A program made the translations under genes and the position numbers. A stretch of 64,000 nucleotides of DNA from the NCBI RefSeq assembly GCF_000744225.1, contig NZ_JQLN01000001.1:682001-746000 (forward strand), read 5' to 3'. This stretch comes from Kitasatospora mediocidica KCTC 9733. Lineage in GTDB: Bacteria > Actinomycetota > Actinomycetes > Streptomycetales > Streptomycetaceae. Shown here in pieces: positions 13,301 through 42,400 of this stretch. The notes beneath the pieces were generated by a model that saw nothing but the letters and a program-made list of their open reading frames with translations, was not told where the DNA came from and made no database searches. Each line of letters begins with the position of its first letter. The stretch's first letter is position 1.

Positions 13301-16300
13301 AGCACGTCCACCAACGACCACTCCACCCACGGACCCAGCGCCACCGCGCACGCCGCCACCCGCTCCGCGAACACCGCCGAGGAGTCCAGCAGTTCACGAC
13401 CCATACCGACCCACTGCGAACCCTGCCCCGGGAACACCAACACCGTCCGGCCCGCGCCGGACACACTGCCCGACACCACCCCCGGAGACGACTCACCCCG
13501 CGCCAGCGCGCCCAACCCCGCCCATGCCTCGTCCGTCGACCCCGCCACCACCACCGCGCGCTCGGACAGCGCCGCCCGCCGCGTCGCGAGCACGTCGGCC
13601 ACGCCGGGCAGCGACAGCGGCTCCGGACCGTCGAGGAAGGAGGCCAGCCGCTCGGCCTGACCCGCCAGTGAACCGGTCGAGGCCGCCGACACCACCAGCG
13701 GCAGCACACCGTCGGGCTCGGCCACCGGTGCAGGCTCCTCCTCGGGCGCCTGCTCCAGGATCAGGTGCGCGTTCGTCCCGCTCAGCCCGAACGAGGAGAC
13801 GCCCACCCGGCGCGGACGGCCGGTCTCCGGCCACTCCCGCGCCTCGGTCAGCAGCTCCACGGCGCCGACCGACCAGTCCACCTGCGGTGTCGGCTCCTCG
13901 ACGTGCAGCGTGGGCGGCAGCACACCGTGCCGCAGCGCCTCCACCATCTTGATCACACCGGCCACGCCCGCTGCTGCCTGCGTGTGGCCGACGTTGGACT
14001 TGACCGACCCGAGCCAGAGCGGCTGGTCGGCCGGGCGGCCGCGGCCGTAGGTGGCCAGCAGCGCCTGCGCCTCGATCGGGTCACCCAGCGAGGTGCCGGT
14101 GCCGTGCGCCTCCACCACGTCGACATCGGTGGTGGTGAGGCCCGCGTTGGCGAGGGCCTTGCGGATGACGCGCTGCTGGGACGGCCCGTTGGGCGCCGTC
14201 AGGCCGTTGGACGCGCCGTCCTGGTTCACCGCGCTGCCGCGCAGGACCGCCAGGATCCGGTGCCCGTTGCGCCGCGCCTCCGACAGCCGCTCCAGCACCA
14301 CGACGCCCGCGCCCTCGCCCCAGCCCGTGCCGTCCGCCGTCGAGGAGAACGCCTTGCACCGGCCGTCGGGAGCCAGGGCCTTCTGCCGGGAGAACTCCAC
14401 GAAAGTGTGCGGCGTCGCCATGATCGTCGCGCCGCCGGCCAGTGCCAGCGAGCATTCGCCCGAGCGCAGCGCCTGCGCCGCCAGGTGCATCGCCACCAGC
14501 GAGGACGAGCACGCCGTGTCGACCGTCACCGCCGGGCCCTCGAAGCCGAACACGTACGACACCCGGCCCGACGCCACGCTCATGGCGGAGCCGGTGGCGG
14601 TGAAGCCGCTCAGCTCCGGCGGGATGACGCCGCCGATCCCGTACCCCTGGGTCATGACGCCGGAGAACACCCCGACGTCGCGCCCCTTCAGCGAGGCCGG
14701 GTCGACCCCGGCCCGCTCCAACGCCTCCCAGGACATCTCAAGGAGCAGCCGCTGCTGCGGGTCCATCGCCAGCGCCTCGCGCGGCGAGATCCCGAAGAAC
14801 CCGGCGTCGAAGAGCCCGGCGTCGTGCAGGAACCCGCCCTGGTCGACGTAGGAGGTGCCGATGTTCTCCTGGTCCTCGTCGAACAGGCCACCGACGTCCC
14901 AGCCCCGGTCGGCCGGGAAGCCGGACACCGCGTCGCGGCCCTCGGACACCAACCGCCACAGGTCCTCGGGGGTCACCACGCCGCCGGGCAGCCGGCAGGC
15001 CATGCCGACGATGGCGATCGGCTCGTCCCGGTCGGCCGCGAGCACCGTGGAGGCGGTGGCGGCAGCGGCCGCGGTGTCGCCGAGCTCCTCGCGCAGGAAG
15101 CGGGCGAGCGCCACCGGCGTGGGGTAGTCGTAGACGACGGTCGCGGGCAGGCTGAGCCCGGTCGACTCGCCGAGCCGGTTGCGCAGTTGGACGGAGGTGA
15201 GCGAGTCGAAGCCGGCGTCCTTGAACGCCTTCTCCGCCTTGACGTTCGCCGCACCGGCGTGCCCGAGCACGGTCGCGACATGGGTGCGGACCAGCTCCAG
15301 CAGCAGCGTCTCCTGATCCGCCGCCGAGAGCCCGGCGAGCCGGTCGGCCAGCCCGGAGGCGGTGCGCACCGCCCGACGGCCGACGGGCACGAGGCTCCGC
15401 AGCAGGGGCAGGACGCCCCGCCCGGTCGCGGCCTCGGCCCGGATGGCCCGGAGGTCCAGCTTGATCGGGACGGTCACGGCCTGGCCGGTGCGCAGGGCCG
15501 CGTCGAAGAGGTCCAGGCCCTCCGCCGGCGCGATCGCCAGGAACCCGCCACGGTTCACCCGGGCCTGGTCGGCCTCGGTGAGGTGCGCGGCCATGCCGCC
15601 GGCCTGCTCCCAGAGGCCCCAGGCGATCGACGCGCCTGGCAGTCCGGCCGCGCGGCGCTGCTGCGCCACCGCGTCCAGATACGCGTTGGCCGCCGCGTAG
15701 TTGCCCTGCCCCGCCGAACCAAACACCCCGGCAGCCGACGAGAACAGCACGAACGACCGTAGCTCCGGCGCCAGTTCACGCGTCAGCTCGTCCAGATGAC
15801 GCACCGCAGACACCTTCGGACCGAACACATACGCCAACCGCTCCGGCGTCAACGCCCCGATCACACCGTCGTCCAGCACACCCGCCGTATGCACCACACC
15901 CGTCAACGGATGCTCGGCCGGAACGGCGGCCAGCAGCGCCGCCACCGCCGCCCGATCCGTCACATCACACGCGGCAACCGTCACCACGGCACCGAGCCCG
16001 GCCAACTCGGCCACCAACTCCGGTGCGCCCTCGGCGACAAGACCGCGACGGCTGACCAGCACCAACCGCCGAACACCATGCCGCGTCACCAGGTGCCGGG
16101 CCAGCAGCGCGCCCAGCGAACCCGTCCCACCGGTCACCAGGACGGTGCCCTCCGGCCCGAACGCCACCCCCGCACCGGCCCCCGCACCACCCGCCGCCCG
16201 AACCAACCGGGGCGCATGGAGCACCGCCCCACGCACCGCGACCTGCGGCTCACCCGTCGCCAACACCCCGGCGAGCAACGACTCGACGTTCCCATCGGAA

Positions 16301-19300
16301 GCGGCATCGGTGTCCAGCAGCACGAACCGGTCCGGGTTCTCCGCCTGGGCGACCCGGACCAGACCCCACACCGCCGCACCCGCCGGATCCGTCACCGCAG
16401 CCTCACCACCGGCGGCCACCGCGCCCCGGGTGTGCACCACCAGGCGGGACGCTTCGAGGTTCGGCGCGGCCAGCCAGGCCTGCACGACCTCCAGCACCCG
16501 GCTGGTCACCGCCGGCACCGCACCCTCGTCCGCAGCGTCCCCGAAGGCGTCGAGGACGACGACGGACGGCACCTGCGAGCCGTCGTCCGACCCGGCCAGC
16601 CCGGCCACCTCGGCCGCGTCCGAGAGCCGGGCCCAGCGCGGGGCCGCCGCCGAGGTCGAGACCGACGGTAGTTCGGTCCACTCCACGCGGAACAGCGCGT
16701 CGCCGCCCGCCGCGCCGACCGCCCCGGCCAACTGCTCGGCGGCGACCGGACGGAGTGTCACCGAGTCCGCCGCCAGGACGGCGGCGCCGGTCTCGTCCGC
16801 AGCCTCGAAGGAGAGCGTGCCGGCGGCGAGCCGGGTGAGCCTCACCCGCAGCGCGGCCGCGCCCGTGGCGTGCAGCACGAGCCCGCTCCACCGCAGCGGC
16901 TGCCACAGCCGGTCGCCGTCGGCCGCCACGGTGTCCCGGAGTCCCGGGTGCAGGGCGGCGTCGAGCAGCGCGGGGTGGATGCCGAAGCGGTCGGCCTCGT
17001 CGCGGTGGTCCTCGGGAAGGGCGACCTCGGCGAAGAGCTCCTCGCCGCGCCGCCAGAGCGCCCGCAGGCCCTGGAACGCCGGGCCGTACGCGTAACCCGC
17101 GCCGGCGAGCAGGTCGTAGCCGTCGGTGAGGTCCACCGGCTGCGCGCCGGGCGGCGGCCAGGCCGTGAAGTCGAACTCCGGCTCGGCGGCATCCGCCGTC
17201 GCCGTCAGGGTGCCGGTAGCGTGCCGGGCCCACCCGTCCTCGACGGCGTCCTCCCGGGCCGAGTACACCTCCACCGTACGGGCGCCGCTCTCGTCCGGGC
17301 CACCGACGGCGACCTGCACGCGGACGCCGCCGTGCTCGGGCACCACCAACGGTGCCTCGATGACCAGTTCGTCCAGCCTGCCGCAACCGACCTCATCGCC
17401 CGCCCGCACGGCCAGCTCCACCAGTCCGGTGCCGGGCACCAGGACGACGCCGCCGACGGCGTGGTCGGCCAACCAGGCGTGCGTGCGCAGCGACAGGCGG
17501 GAGGTGAAGACCAGCCCGTCCGACTGCGGCAACGGCAGCACCGCACCCAGCAGGGGGTGTCCGGCGCCGGTGAGACCCAGTGCAGCCGCGTCCGTCACCG
17601 ACGCCATCATCTGGAGCCAGTAGTGCTGGTGGTCGAAGGCGTAGGTCGGCAGCTCCAGATGAGCGCCGCCGGCGCCGGCGGGCAGGGTCTTCACCCAGTC
17701 CACCTCGACGCCCCGGACGAACAGTTCGGCGACCGAGGCCAGCACGGTCTGGGCCTCCGGACGGCCGTCGCGCAACGCCGCAACGCAGACCGCGTCCTCA
17801 CCCGCCGACTCCGCCACCACCGCGGACAGCGCAGCGCCCGGACCCAACTCCACGAAGAGCGTGCCACCCAGCACTGCCGCTGCCGCACCGATCCCGTCGG
17901 CGAACCGCACCGGACGCCGCACATGCTCCAACCAGTATGCCGGATCGGCCAGTTGGCCCGGCTCCGCGACCACACCGGTCACGTTCGAGACGACCGGCAC
18001 CTCCGGCTCCCGCCAAGTCACCCCGGCCAGTACCTCGGCGAACTCCGCGAGCATCGGCTCCATCAACGCCGAATGGAACGCGTGCGAGACCGTCAACCGC
18101 TTGACCTTGCGGCCCTGTTCCTTCAGCGTCTCGGCCGCCTTCAGGACGGCCGCCTCGTCACCGGAGAGCACCACCGACGACGGCCCGTTCACCGCCGCCA
18201 GATCCACCCCAGCACCCAGCAGCCCCGCGACCTCGGCCTCCGACGCGGCCACCGCCACCATCGCACCACCCGACGGCAACGCCTCCATCAACCGGCCCCG
18301 GGCCGCCACCACCGCCGCCGCATCCTCCAACGACAACACACCCGCCACATGCGCCGCCGTGAGCTCACCGATCGAGTGGCCCATCACCGCATCCGGACGC
18401 ACACCCCACGACTCCACCAGGCGGAACAACGCCGTCTCCACCGCAAACAACCCCGCCTGCGTGAACACCGTCCGATCCAGCAACCCCTCCCCCGCCGTGC
18501 CGAACACCACGTCCTTCACCGAGTGCTCCACCCGACCCGCCAACTGCGCATCCAGCGCCGCGCAAGCGCCCTCGAACGCCTCCGCGAACACCGGATACCG
18601 CTCGGCCAACTCCCGACCCATACCCACCCGCTGCGAACCCTGCCCCGGGAACACGAACACCGTCCGCGCCGAGCCCGACGCGACTCCGGAGACCACCGTG
18701 CCGTCGGACTCACCCCGCGCCAACGCACCCAGCCCCGCCAACGCCTCCTCACGCGACCCCGCCACCACCACCGCACGCTCACCGAGCACCGCACGCTGAG
18801 CAACCAGCGCGGCGGCGGCATCCGCAAGCGGCAGGCTCTCGGTGCCCTGGACGAAGGCGGCCAGCCGCTCGGCCTGGCCGGCCAGCGAGGCCGCGCTCTT
18901 CGCCGACACCACCAGCGGCACCGCACCCGCACCCGGCGCGGCCTCCCCCGCTGCCGGCTCCAACTCCTCCTCCGGCGCCTGCTCCAGGATCAGGTGCGCG
19001 TTCGTCCCGCTGACGCCGAACGAGGACACGCCGGCCCGGCGCGGGCGGTCCAGCTGCGGCCAGGGCCGGCTCCGGTCGAGCAACTGGACCGCGCCCGCCG
19101 TCCAGTCCACCTGGGACGACGGCGCGTCCACGTGCAGCGTCGCGGGCATCACGCCGTGCCGCAGCGCCTGCACCATCTTGATCACACCCGAGACACCCGC
19201 CGCTGCCTGCGCGTGGCCGATGTTCGACTTCAACGACCCCAGCCACAAAGGGCGTTCCTGCTCGCGCTCCTGGCCGTAGGTGGCCAGCAGCGCCTGCGCC

Positions 19301-20343
19301 TCGATCGGGTCACCCAGCACGGTGCCCGTGCCGTGGCCCTCCACCACGTCCACGTCGGCCGGGGTGAGCCCCGCCGCGGCGAGGGCCTTGCGGATGACGC
19401 GCTGCTGGGCGAGCCCGTTGGGCGCCGTCAGACCGTTGGACGCGCCGTCCTGGTTCACCGCGCTGCCGCGCAGGACCGCGAGCACCCGGTGCCCCTTGCG
19501 CCGCGCCTCGGACAGCCGCTCCAGCACCACGACGCCCGCGCCCTCGGCCCAGCCGGTGCCGTCCGCCGCGTCCGCGTACGACTTGCACCGGCCGTCGGAG
19601 GCCAGGCCCCGCTGGCGCGAGAACTCCACGAAGGTGTGCGGTGTCGCCATCACGGTGGCACCGCCGGCGAGTGCCATCGAGCACTCGCCACGGCGCAGCG
19701 CCTGCGCCGCCAGGTGCATCGCCACCAGCGACGAGGAGCACGCCGTGTCGACCGTCACCGCCGGGCCCTCGAAGCCGAACACGTACGAGATCCGGCCGGA
19801 CGCCACGCTGCCCGCCGCACCCGTGCCGGCGAAGCCCTCCAGCTCGGGCGGCACATTGCCGCCGAAGAAGTAGTCGACGCCCATGATGCCGTTGAACACC
19901 CCGACGTCCGCGCCCTTGAGCGAGGCCGGGTCGATACCGGCCCGCTCCAGCGCCTCCCACGAGGTCTCAAGCAGCAGCCGCTGCTGCGGGTCCATGGCGA
20001 GCGCCTCACGCGGCGAGATCCCGAAGAACTCGGCGTCGAACTTCCCCGCGTCACGCAGGAATCCGCCCTGCGCGACATAGGAGGTACCGGCCTGGTCGGG
20101 GTCGTCGTCGAACAGCGCGTCCAGGTCCCAGCCACGGTCGTCCGGGAACGCCGACACGCCGTCCCGGCCCTCGCTGACCAGGTTCCACAGCCCGTCGGGG
20201 CCGGTGACGCCACCGGGCAGCCGGCAGGCCATGCCGACGATCGCGACCGGCTCGTCCGCGTTCCGCTGGACCTGCTTGCGCAGGTCGTGCAGCTCGGCCG
20301 TGACACGCTTGAGGTACTTGAGGATCTTGTCGTCCGTGGCCAT
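4310..20343 (-). CDS. Modular type I PKS gene C, modules 7-9 (one-base frameshift as sequenced)
   Basis: Third PKS gene. The ATG at 20343 ([14 protein letters not shown]) is chosen because GAGG sits 8 nt upstream and the N-terminus is a typical coiled-coil docking helix. A longer in-frame start at 20433 would overlap the end of gene B. The gene encodes three KS-AT-DH-KR-ACP modules and ends in an acidic C-terminal docking tail ([16 protein letters not shown]). The frame is lost near 11220 inside the module 8 DH-KR linker and resumes in another frame at once. The span is 16034 nt, one short of a multiple of three, and restoring one C gives a 5344-residue protein. The rest of the reading is intact, so this is one gene. 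Whether the lesion is real or a sequencing error cannot be told from here. Confidence 0.93.
4570..9750 (-). other. PKS module 9: KS-AT(malonyl)-DH-KR(atypical)-ACP
   Basis: KS 9750-8490 (TACSSS, EGHGTGT); AT 8180-7200 with GHSIGE and HAFH, the malonyl-CoA signature; DH 7090-6250; KR 6200-4990; ACP 4790-4570 (GFDSL). Two departures from the other modules are visible. The DH motif reads [10 protein letters not shown], with Ser in place of the usual Pro. The KR reads ARVFDAG where the others have AGVLDDG, so the LDD motif of B-type ketoreductases is lost, while the catalytic Tyr (GGYAAANA) remains. No Trp typical of A-type KRs is seen either. The product is either an alkene of unusual geometry or a retained hydroxyl. 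Confidence 0.85.
7200..8390 (-). repeat. Malonyl-AT cassette, copy in module 9
   Basis: AT plus flanking linkers near-identical at nucleotide level to 17680-18830 and 23250-24460. Long stretches such as the region around GHSIGE and HAFH differ at only scattered bases. It looks like internal duplication with gene conversion among modules 6, 7 and 9. Confidence 0.8.
10440..10680 (-). repeat. KR segment shared by modules 8 and 7
   Basis: About 240 nt around the KR catalytic Ser/Tyr and LDD motif are almost identical to 15660-15920. Confidence 0.7.
11212..11228 (-). other. Apparent one-base deletion in gene C
   Basis: On the minus strand the frame reads [16 protein letters not shown] and then stops. 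Inserting one C in the run gives [17 protein letters not shown], which matches the linker in sister modules (for example [16 protein letters not shown] in module 7). The site is a short C/G homopolymer, a context prone to indel errors. Confidence 0.85.
12120..13500 (-). repeat. Methylmalonyl-AT/DH block, module 8 copy
   Basis: Nearly the same sequence as 28140-29470 in module 5, from the DH head back through the whole AT. Shorter close copies of the AT part lie at 1540-2500, 33750-34720, 38740-39760 and 47770-48780. Confidence 0.75.
15110..20260 (-). other. PKS module 7: KS-AT(malonyl)-DH-KR-ACP
   Basis: KS 20260-18980 (TACSSS, EGHGTGT, NIGHAQ); AT 18660-17680 with GHSIGE and HAFH (malonyl-CoA); DH 17560-16740 with [15 protein letters not shown] and [12 protein letters not shown] 16690-15480 with GGTGSLG, LDD and NYAAANA; ACP 15300-15110 with GFDSL. 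All motifs look functional, predicting an unbranched, probably E, double bond. Confidence 0.9.
17680..18830 (-). repeat. Malonyl-AT cassette, copy in module 7
   Basis: Near-identical to the cassettes in modules 6 and 9. The malonyl AT of module 2 (43660-42700) is clearly a different lineage. Confidence 0.8.
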
Positions 20344-20389
20344 CTTCAATTCCTCACCGGAGGTTGGGCAGACCGTGAAGGCGGGGTGT

Positions 20390-36432
<16,043 letters not shown>

Positions 36433-36495
36433 GTTCCTACGTCCTCCGTGTCAGTCCGCTGTCAGTGGTCAGCTGGTCGTACCGGGTGGTCAGGG

Positions 36496-39400
36496 TCAGT
36501 TCGTGGTGCGCAGGGCGCGGGACACGAGGTCGGCCACGTCCATGGCGTCGATCAGGTCCGCGTCGGCCCCGGCCGCGGGGGCCGACGCCTCGGCAGCGGC
36601 GCCGTCCTCGGCGGTGGCGAGGGCGAGCAGGCCGTCCAGGAGGCCGGCCTCCTTGAACCGGGCGAACGGGACGTCCGCGAGCGCGCGCCGCAGGTCGTCC
36701 TCCCGCCCGTCGAGGTCGTCGCCCGTGTCCCGCAGGAGCTCGGAGCGCAGGTACCCGACGAGGGCGTCCGGGGTGGGGTAGTCGAAGATCAGCGTCGCGG
36801 GCAACCGCAGGCCGGTCGCCACGTGCAGGCTGTTGCGCAGGTTGACGGCCGCCAGCGAGTCGAAGCCCACCTCCTGGAAGGCCTGCAGCGGGCCGATGCT
36901 CTCGGCACTGCTGTGCCCCAGGACCGTCGCGGCGTGGCCGCAGACGAGTTTCAGCAGGATGCGGCTCTGTTCGGCCTCCGGGACCGCCCGCAGGGAGTCC
37001 ACCAGCGAGGACGTGGTGTCGCTGTTCTCGCTGTCCGGCTGGGAGGCCCGCAGGGCGGCGTCCGCCTCGGGGAGGTCGGCGAACAGCGGGCTGACCCGGA
37101 CGGAGGTGAACGCCGGGATGAAGGCGTCCCAGTCCATGTCGGCCACCGTCACGAACTTCTCCTGCGCCCCCACCGCCTGCTCGAAGGCCGTCATCGCGAC
37201 CTCCGGGGCCATCGGGAGGACACCGCGGCGGCGCAGCTGGGCGAGGGTCGCCTCGTCCATGCCCGCGCCGATCTGGTCGAGGGCGCCCCAGGCGATCGAC
37301 GTCGCCCGCAGGCCGCGGCCGCGGCGCCATTCGACCAGGGCGTCCAGGACGGTGTTGGCCGCGCCGGACACCCCCTGTCCGCCGCCGCCCCAGACGCTGG
37401 CGATGGAGGAGAAGACGACGAACGCGTCGAGCGGGGTGTCCGCGAACAGCTCGTCCAGCCAGAAGGCCGTGTCCACCTTGGCGGCGAAGACCTCGGCGAG
37501 GTCGGCCGCGCCGGTGTCGGCGACGGAGCTGGTCCAGGCCATGTCGGCGGCGTGCAGCACCGCCGTGAGTGGCTGGTCCGCGGGGCTCTCGGCGACCAGC
37601 CGGGCCAGCTGCACCCGGTCGCTGTCGGCGCAGGACACGACGGTGATGTCGGTGCCCAGCTCGGCGAGTTCGCCCCGCAGCGCGGCCAGGCCCTCCTCGG
37701 GTGTCCGGTCGTTGGTGGTGACGATCAGCCGCCGGGCGCCGGAGCGGGCCAGCCAGAGCGCGGCGTGCCGGCCCAGGCCCTCGGCGCCGCCGGTCACCAG
37801 CACGGTGCCGCCGGGCTGCCAGCCGCCGCCGGCGGTGGGCTCGGGCGCGGGCTTGCGGAGCAGCCGGCGGCTGTAGACGCCGGAGCGGCGGACCGCGAGC
37901 TGGTCGTCGCCGGCGGAGCCGTTCAGCGCGCCGAGCAGGTACTGGGCCGTCCGGGCGTCGGTCGCCGCCGGGAGGTCGATCAGGCCACCCCACCGGTCGG
38001 GGAACTCCAGGGCGGCGGCGCGGCCCAGACCCCACAGCGCCGCCTGGGCCGGTGCGGTCAGGGTGTCCTGGATGCCGATGTTCACCGCGCCCCGGGTGAG
38101 GCACCAGAGCGGGCGGCCGGCGCCGGTGTCGCCCAGCGCCTGCATCAGCGCGAGGGTCGCCACCGTGGCGCTCGCGTGCTGCGGGCCGGTCGCGGCGCCG
38201 GGGTCGAGCGCGAGCAGCGAGAGCACGCCGGCCACGTCGTGTTCGGCCAGCACGCCGGTCAGCCGCTCGGCGAGCCCGGCCCGGGTTGCCTCGGCGGCGG
38301 CGACCTCCAGCGGGACGAGGTCGAGCCCCTGGCCGGCCAGCGCCGCCAGCAGGTCGCCGGTGGACGCGTCCGCCGCCTGGCCGGACGGGACGACCACCAG
38401 CCAGGTGCCGCCCGGCACCCCGGTCGCTTCGCGTTCCAGCGGGCGCCAGGTGACGTTGTAGCGCAGCTTCTCGGCGCTCGACCGTCGGCGCCGCCGGCCG
38501 CGCCAGTCCATCAGGACCGGCACCACCGTGCGCAGTGCGTCGTGCTGGTCTGCCGAGGTCAGGTCGAGCAGCTGGGCCAGCGAGTCGGCGTCCGTCTGCT
38601 CGACGGCGGCCCAGAAGTCGGCGTCCGCGCCCTCGGCCGCCGAGCCGGGGCCGTCGGTCGTCTCACCCTCCTGCAGCCAGAAGTGCCGGCGGTCGAACGC
38701 GTACGTCGGCAGGTCCACGGTGTCGGCGCCGGCGGGCAGCAGGCTCGTCCAGTCCACGGCCACGCCGCGGACGAAGAGTTCGGCCATGGAGAGGAACAGC
38801 CGCCGCAGGCCGCCCTCGTCCCGACGCAGGGTGCCACCGACGACCGCGCGCAGCTGGACGCTGTCGTCCGCGCTGGTGTCGAACACCTCGTTGATCGGCT
38901 GGACGAGGACGGGGTGGGCGCTGGACTCGACGAAGACCGTGTGACCCTCGCTCAGGAGCGAGGCCACCGCCGGGCCGAAGCGCACCTGACCACGCAGGTT
39001 GCGATACCAGTAGCCGCCGTCCAGGACTCCGGCGTCGCGGATCCACTCGCTCGTGACGGTGGAGAAGAACGGGATCTGCGGCGCCTGGCTTTCGATGTCC
39101 GCGAACGCCTCGGCCAGGGTCTCCTCGATCGCCTCGACATGACGGGAGTGCGAGGCGTAGTCCACCGCGACCCGGCGCACCCGCACACCGTCCGCCGCCA
39201 GGACCTCCAACGCCTCGTCGAGGGCCTCGGCGTCACCGGCGACGACGACGGAGGCCGGGCCGTTGACGGCCGCGACCTCGACGCGGTCCGCCCAGCGCTC
39301 CAGGCGCTTGACGGCGTCCGTCTCGGACAGCGCCACCGACGCCATACCGCCGCGACCGGCGAGGCTGCCGGCGATCACCCGGCTGCGCACCGCCACGATC

Positions 39401-42400
39401 CGGGCGGCGTCCTCCAGCGAGAGCGCACCCGACACGCAGGCCGCCGCGATCTCACCCTGCGAGTGGCCCAGGACCGCGTCCGGGATCACGCCCACGGACG
39501 CCCAGACGGCGGCCAGACCCACCATCACAGCGAAACTCGCCGGCTGCAGCACGTCCACCCGCTCCAGCAACTCGGCCGGAGCATCACCGCGCAGCACGTC
39601 CTCCAACGACCAGTCCACCCACGGACCCAGCGCCACCGCACACGCCGCCACCCGCTCCGCGAACACCGCCGAGGAGTCCAGCAGTTCACGCCCCATACCG
39701 ACCCACTGCGAACCCTGCCCCGGGAACACCAACACCGTCCGGCCCGGGCCGGACACACTGCCCGACACCACCCCCGGAGACGACTCACCCCGCGCCAGCG
39801 CGGCCAACCCCGCCAACGCCTCCTCCGTCGACCCCGCCACCACCACCGCACGCTCGGACAGCGCCGCCCGCCGCGACACCAGCGCACCTGCCACGCCGGT
39901 CAGGGGCGCCGCCGCAGCCTCGACGAAGGAGGCCAGCCGAGCGGCCTGGCCGGTCAGCGAGGCGGTGCTCTTCGCCGACACCACCAGCGGCAGCACGCCG
40001 CCGACGGCCGAAGTCGGCTCCGCCGGGGCCGACTCGGGCCCCTCCTCCAGGATCACGTGCGCGTTCGTCCCGCTCGCGCCGAACGAGGAGACCGCGGCGC
40101 GGCGCGGGTGGCCGTTGCGCGGCCACTCCCGGGCCTCGGTCAGCAGCTCGATGGCGCCCGCCGTCCAGTCCACCTGCGGCGTCGGCTCGGTCACATGGAG
40201 CGTGGCGGGCATGACGCCGTGCCGCATCGCCTGCACCATCTTGATCACGCCCGCGACGCCCGCCGCCGCCTGAGTGTGGCCGACGTTCGACTTCAGCGAC
40301 CCGAGCCACAACGGGCGCTCCGGGTCGCGGTCCTGGCCGTAGGTGGCCAGCAGCGCCTGGACCTCGATCGGGTCGCCCAGCGAGGTGCCGGTGCCGTGGC
40401 CCTCGACCACGTCCACGTCGGACGCGGAGAGGCCCGCGTTGGCCAGCGCCCGGCGGATCACCCGCTGCTGAGACGGGCCGTTGGGCGCCGTCAGACCGTT
40501 GGACGCGCCGTCCTGGTTCACCGCGCTGCCGCGCAGGATCGCCAGCACCTGGTGCCCGTTGCGCCGCGCCTCCGAGAGCCGCTCCAGCACCACGACGCCC
40601 ACGCCCTCGGCCCAGCCCGTGCCGTCGGCCGTCGCGGAGTAGGCCTTGCACCGGCCGTCGGCGGAGAGGCCGCGCTGCCGCGAGAACTCCAGGAAGGCGT
40701 CCGGGCTGGCCATCACGGTCGCGCCGCCGGCCAGCGCCATCGAGCACTCGCCCGACCGCAGGGCCTGCGCCGCCAGGTGCATCGCCACCAGCGAGGACGA
40801 GCAGGCCGTGTCGATCGTCACCGCCGGGCCCTCGAAGCCGAACACGTAGGACACCCGGCCCGACGCCACGCTGGACGACGTGCCGGTCATGACGTAGCCC
40901 TGCACGTCCTCGGGCACCTCTCGCAGCCGCGTCACGTAGTCGTGGTGGACGATGCCGGTGAAGACGCCGATGTCGCGGCCACGGGTGGAGAGCGGATCGA
41001 TGCCGGCGCGCTCCAGGGCCTCCCATGAGGTCTCCAGGAGCAGCCGCTGCTGCGGGTCCATGGCGAGCGCCTCGCGCGGCGAGATCCCGAAGAGCCCGGC
41101 GTCGAACTGCGCCGCGTCGTGCAGGAACCCGCCGAACCGGGTGTAGCTGGTTCCGGCGTGCGCCGGGTCCGGGTGGTACAGCCGGTCGACGTCCCAGTCC
41201 CGGTCGGCGGGGAAGGCGGAGAGCCCGTCGCGCTCCTCCGCGACCATCGTCCAGAGTTCCTCGGGCGTGCTCACGCCGCCCGGCAGACGGGTGCTCATGG
41301 CGATGATGGCGATCGGCTCGTCCGGGTCCGTCGCGGCCGCGGTGGGCGCCGGGGCGCTCTCCGGGCCCTCGCCGAGCAGTTCGGCGCGCAGGTGGCCGGC
41401 CAGCGCGGACGGGGTCGGGTAGTCGAAGACCAGGCTGCTGGGCAGGCTCAGTCCGGTGAAGTCGTGCAGCCGGTTGCGGAGTTTGACGGCGCTGAGGGAG
41501 TCGAAGCCGAGGTCCCGGAAGGGCTGGTTCGCGTCGAAGGACTCGGCGCCCAGGTGTCCGAGGACGACGGCGGCGCTCTCCTGCACCAGCTCCAGGAGGA
41601 CGCGGTGCTGTTCCGTGCCGGCGAGGCCGGCGAGGCGGGCGGCCATCGAGCCGCCGGCCGCCGCGCCGCGCCGCACCAGGCGCCGGGCGAGGGTGCCGTC
41701 CGCCGTCGGGTGCCCGGCGACCGACGGATCGGCGCTGGTGTCGGCGCTGTCGGCGCCGTCCGCAGTGCCCTGAAGCGTCAACGGCCCGAAGGCGGCGACC
41801 GGTTCGCCCTCCGCGTCGGCCAACTCCACCAGCCGGCGCCCGCCGTCGATCGCGGTGATCCGCAGCCGCAGGGCCGTGGCGCCCTCCGCGTACACCGCGA
41901 GGTCCGCGCGGGCGGCCGGCTCGCGGCCGCGGTCACCGGGGGCCTCGCCGCCGGTGTGGGCGGCCAGGACCCGCAGCGCGGTGTCGATGAGTGCCGGGTG
42001 GAGCGTGAACGTCCCGGCCTCGTCCACCAGTTCGGCGGGCAGCTCGATGTCGGCGAGGATCCGGCCGTCCCGCTGCCAGAGCCGGCGGACACCGGCGAGC
42101 TCGCCGGCGACCACCTCCCCGGCCTCGGAGGCGGACGGCCAGGTCCGCAGGTCGAAGGCGGGCTCCGGCAGGCCGGGCGCCAGCAGGGCGCGGGCGTGGC
42201 AGGTCCACGGCTCCCGCTCCCGGCCGTCCGGCCTGGAGTGGACGCCGGCCCGGCGCAGGCCGCCCCGGCCCGGGGCCTCCACCGACACCCGTAGCTGGAG
42301 GTGCCCGTGCTCGGGCAGGGTGAGGGGCGTCTCGACGGCGATCTGCCGGACGGCTCCGCTGCCGGTCTCGCTGCCGGCCCGGACGAGCAGGTCCAGCAGC

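Larger units (their letters stand above)
9830..15030 (-). other. PKS module 8: KS-AT(methylmalonyl)-DH-KR-ACP
   Basis: KS 15030-13750 (TACSSS, EAHGTGT); AT 13450-12470 with GHSQGE and YASH (methylmalonyl-CoA); DH 12350-11500 with [15 protein letters not shown] and [12 protein letters not shown] 11460-10250 with GGTGSLG, LDD and NYAAANA (B-type, active by motif); ACP 10060-9830 with GFDSL. The frameshift near 11220 falls between DH and the KR catalytic half. Predicted product is a methyl-branched double bond. Confidence 0.87.
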
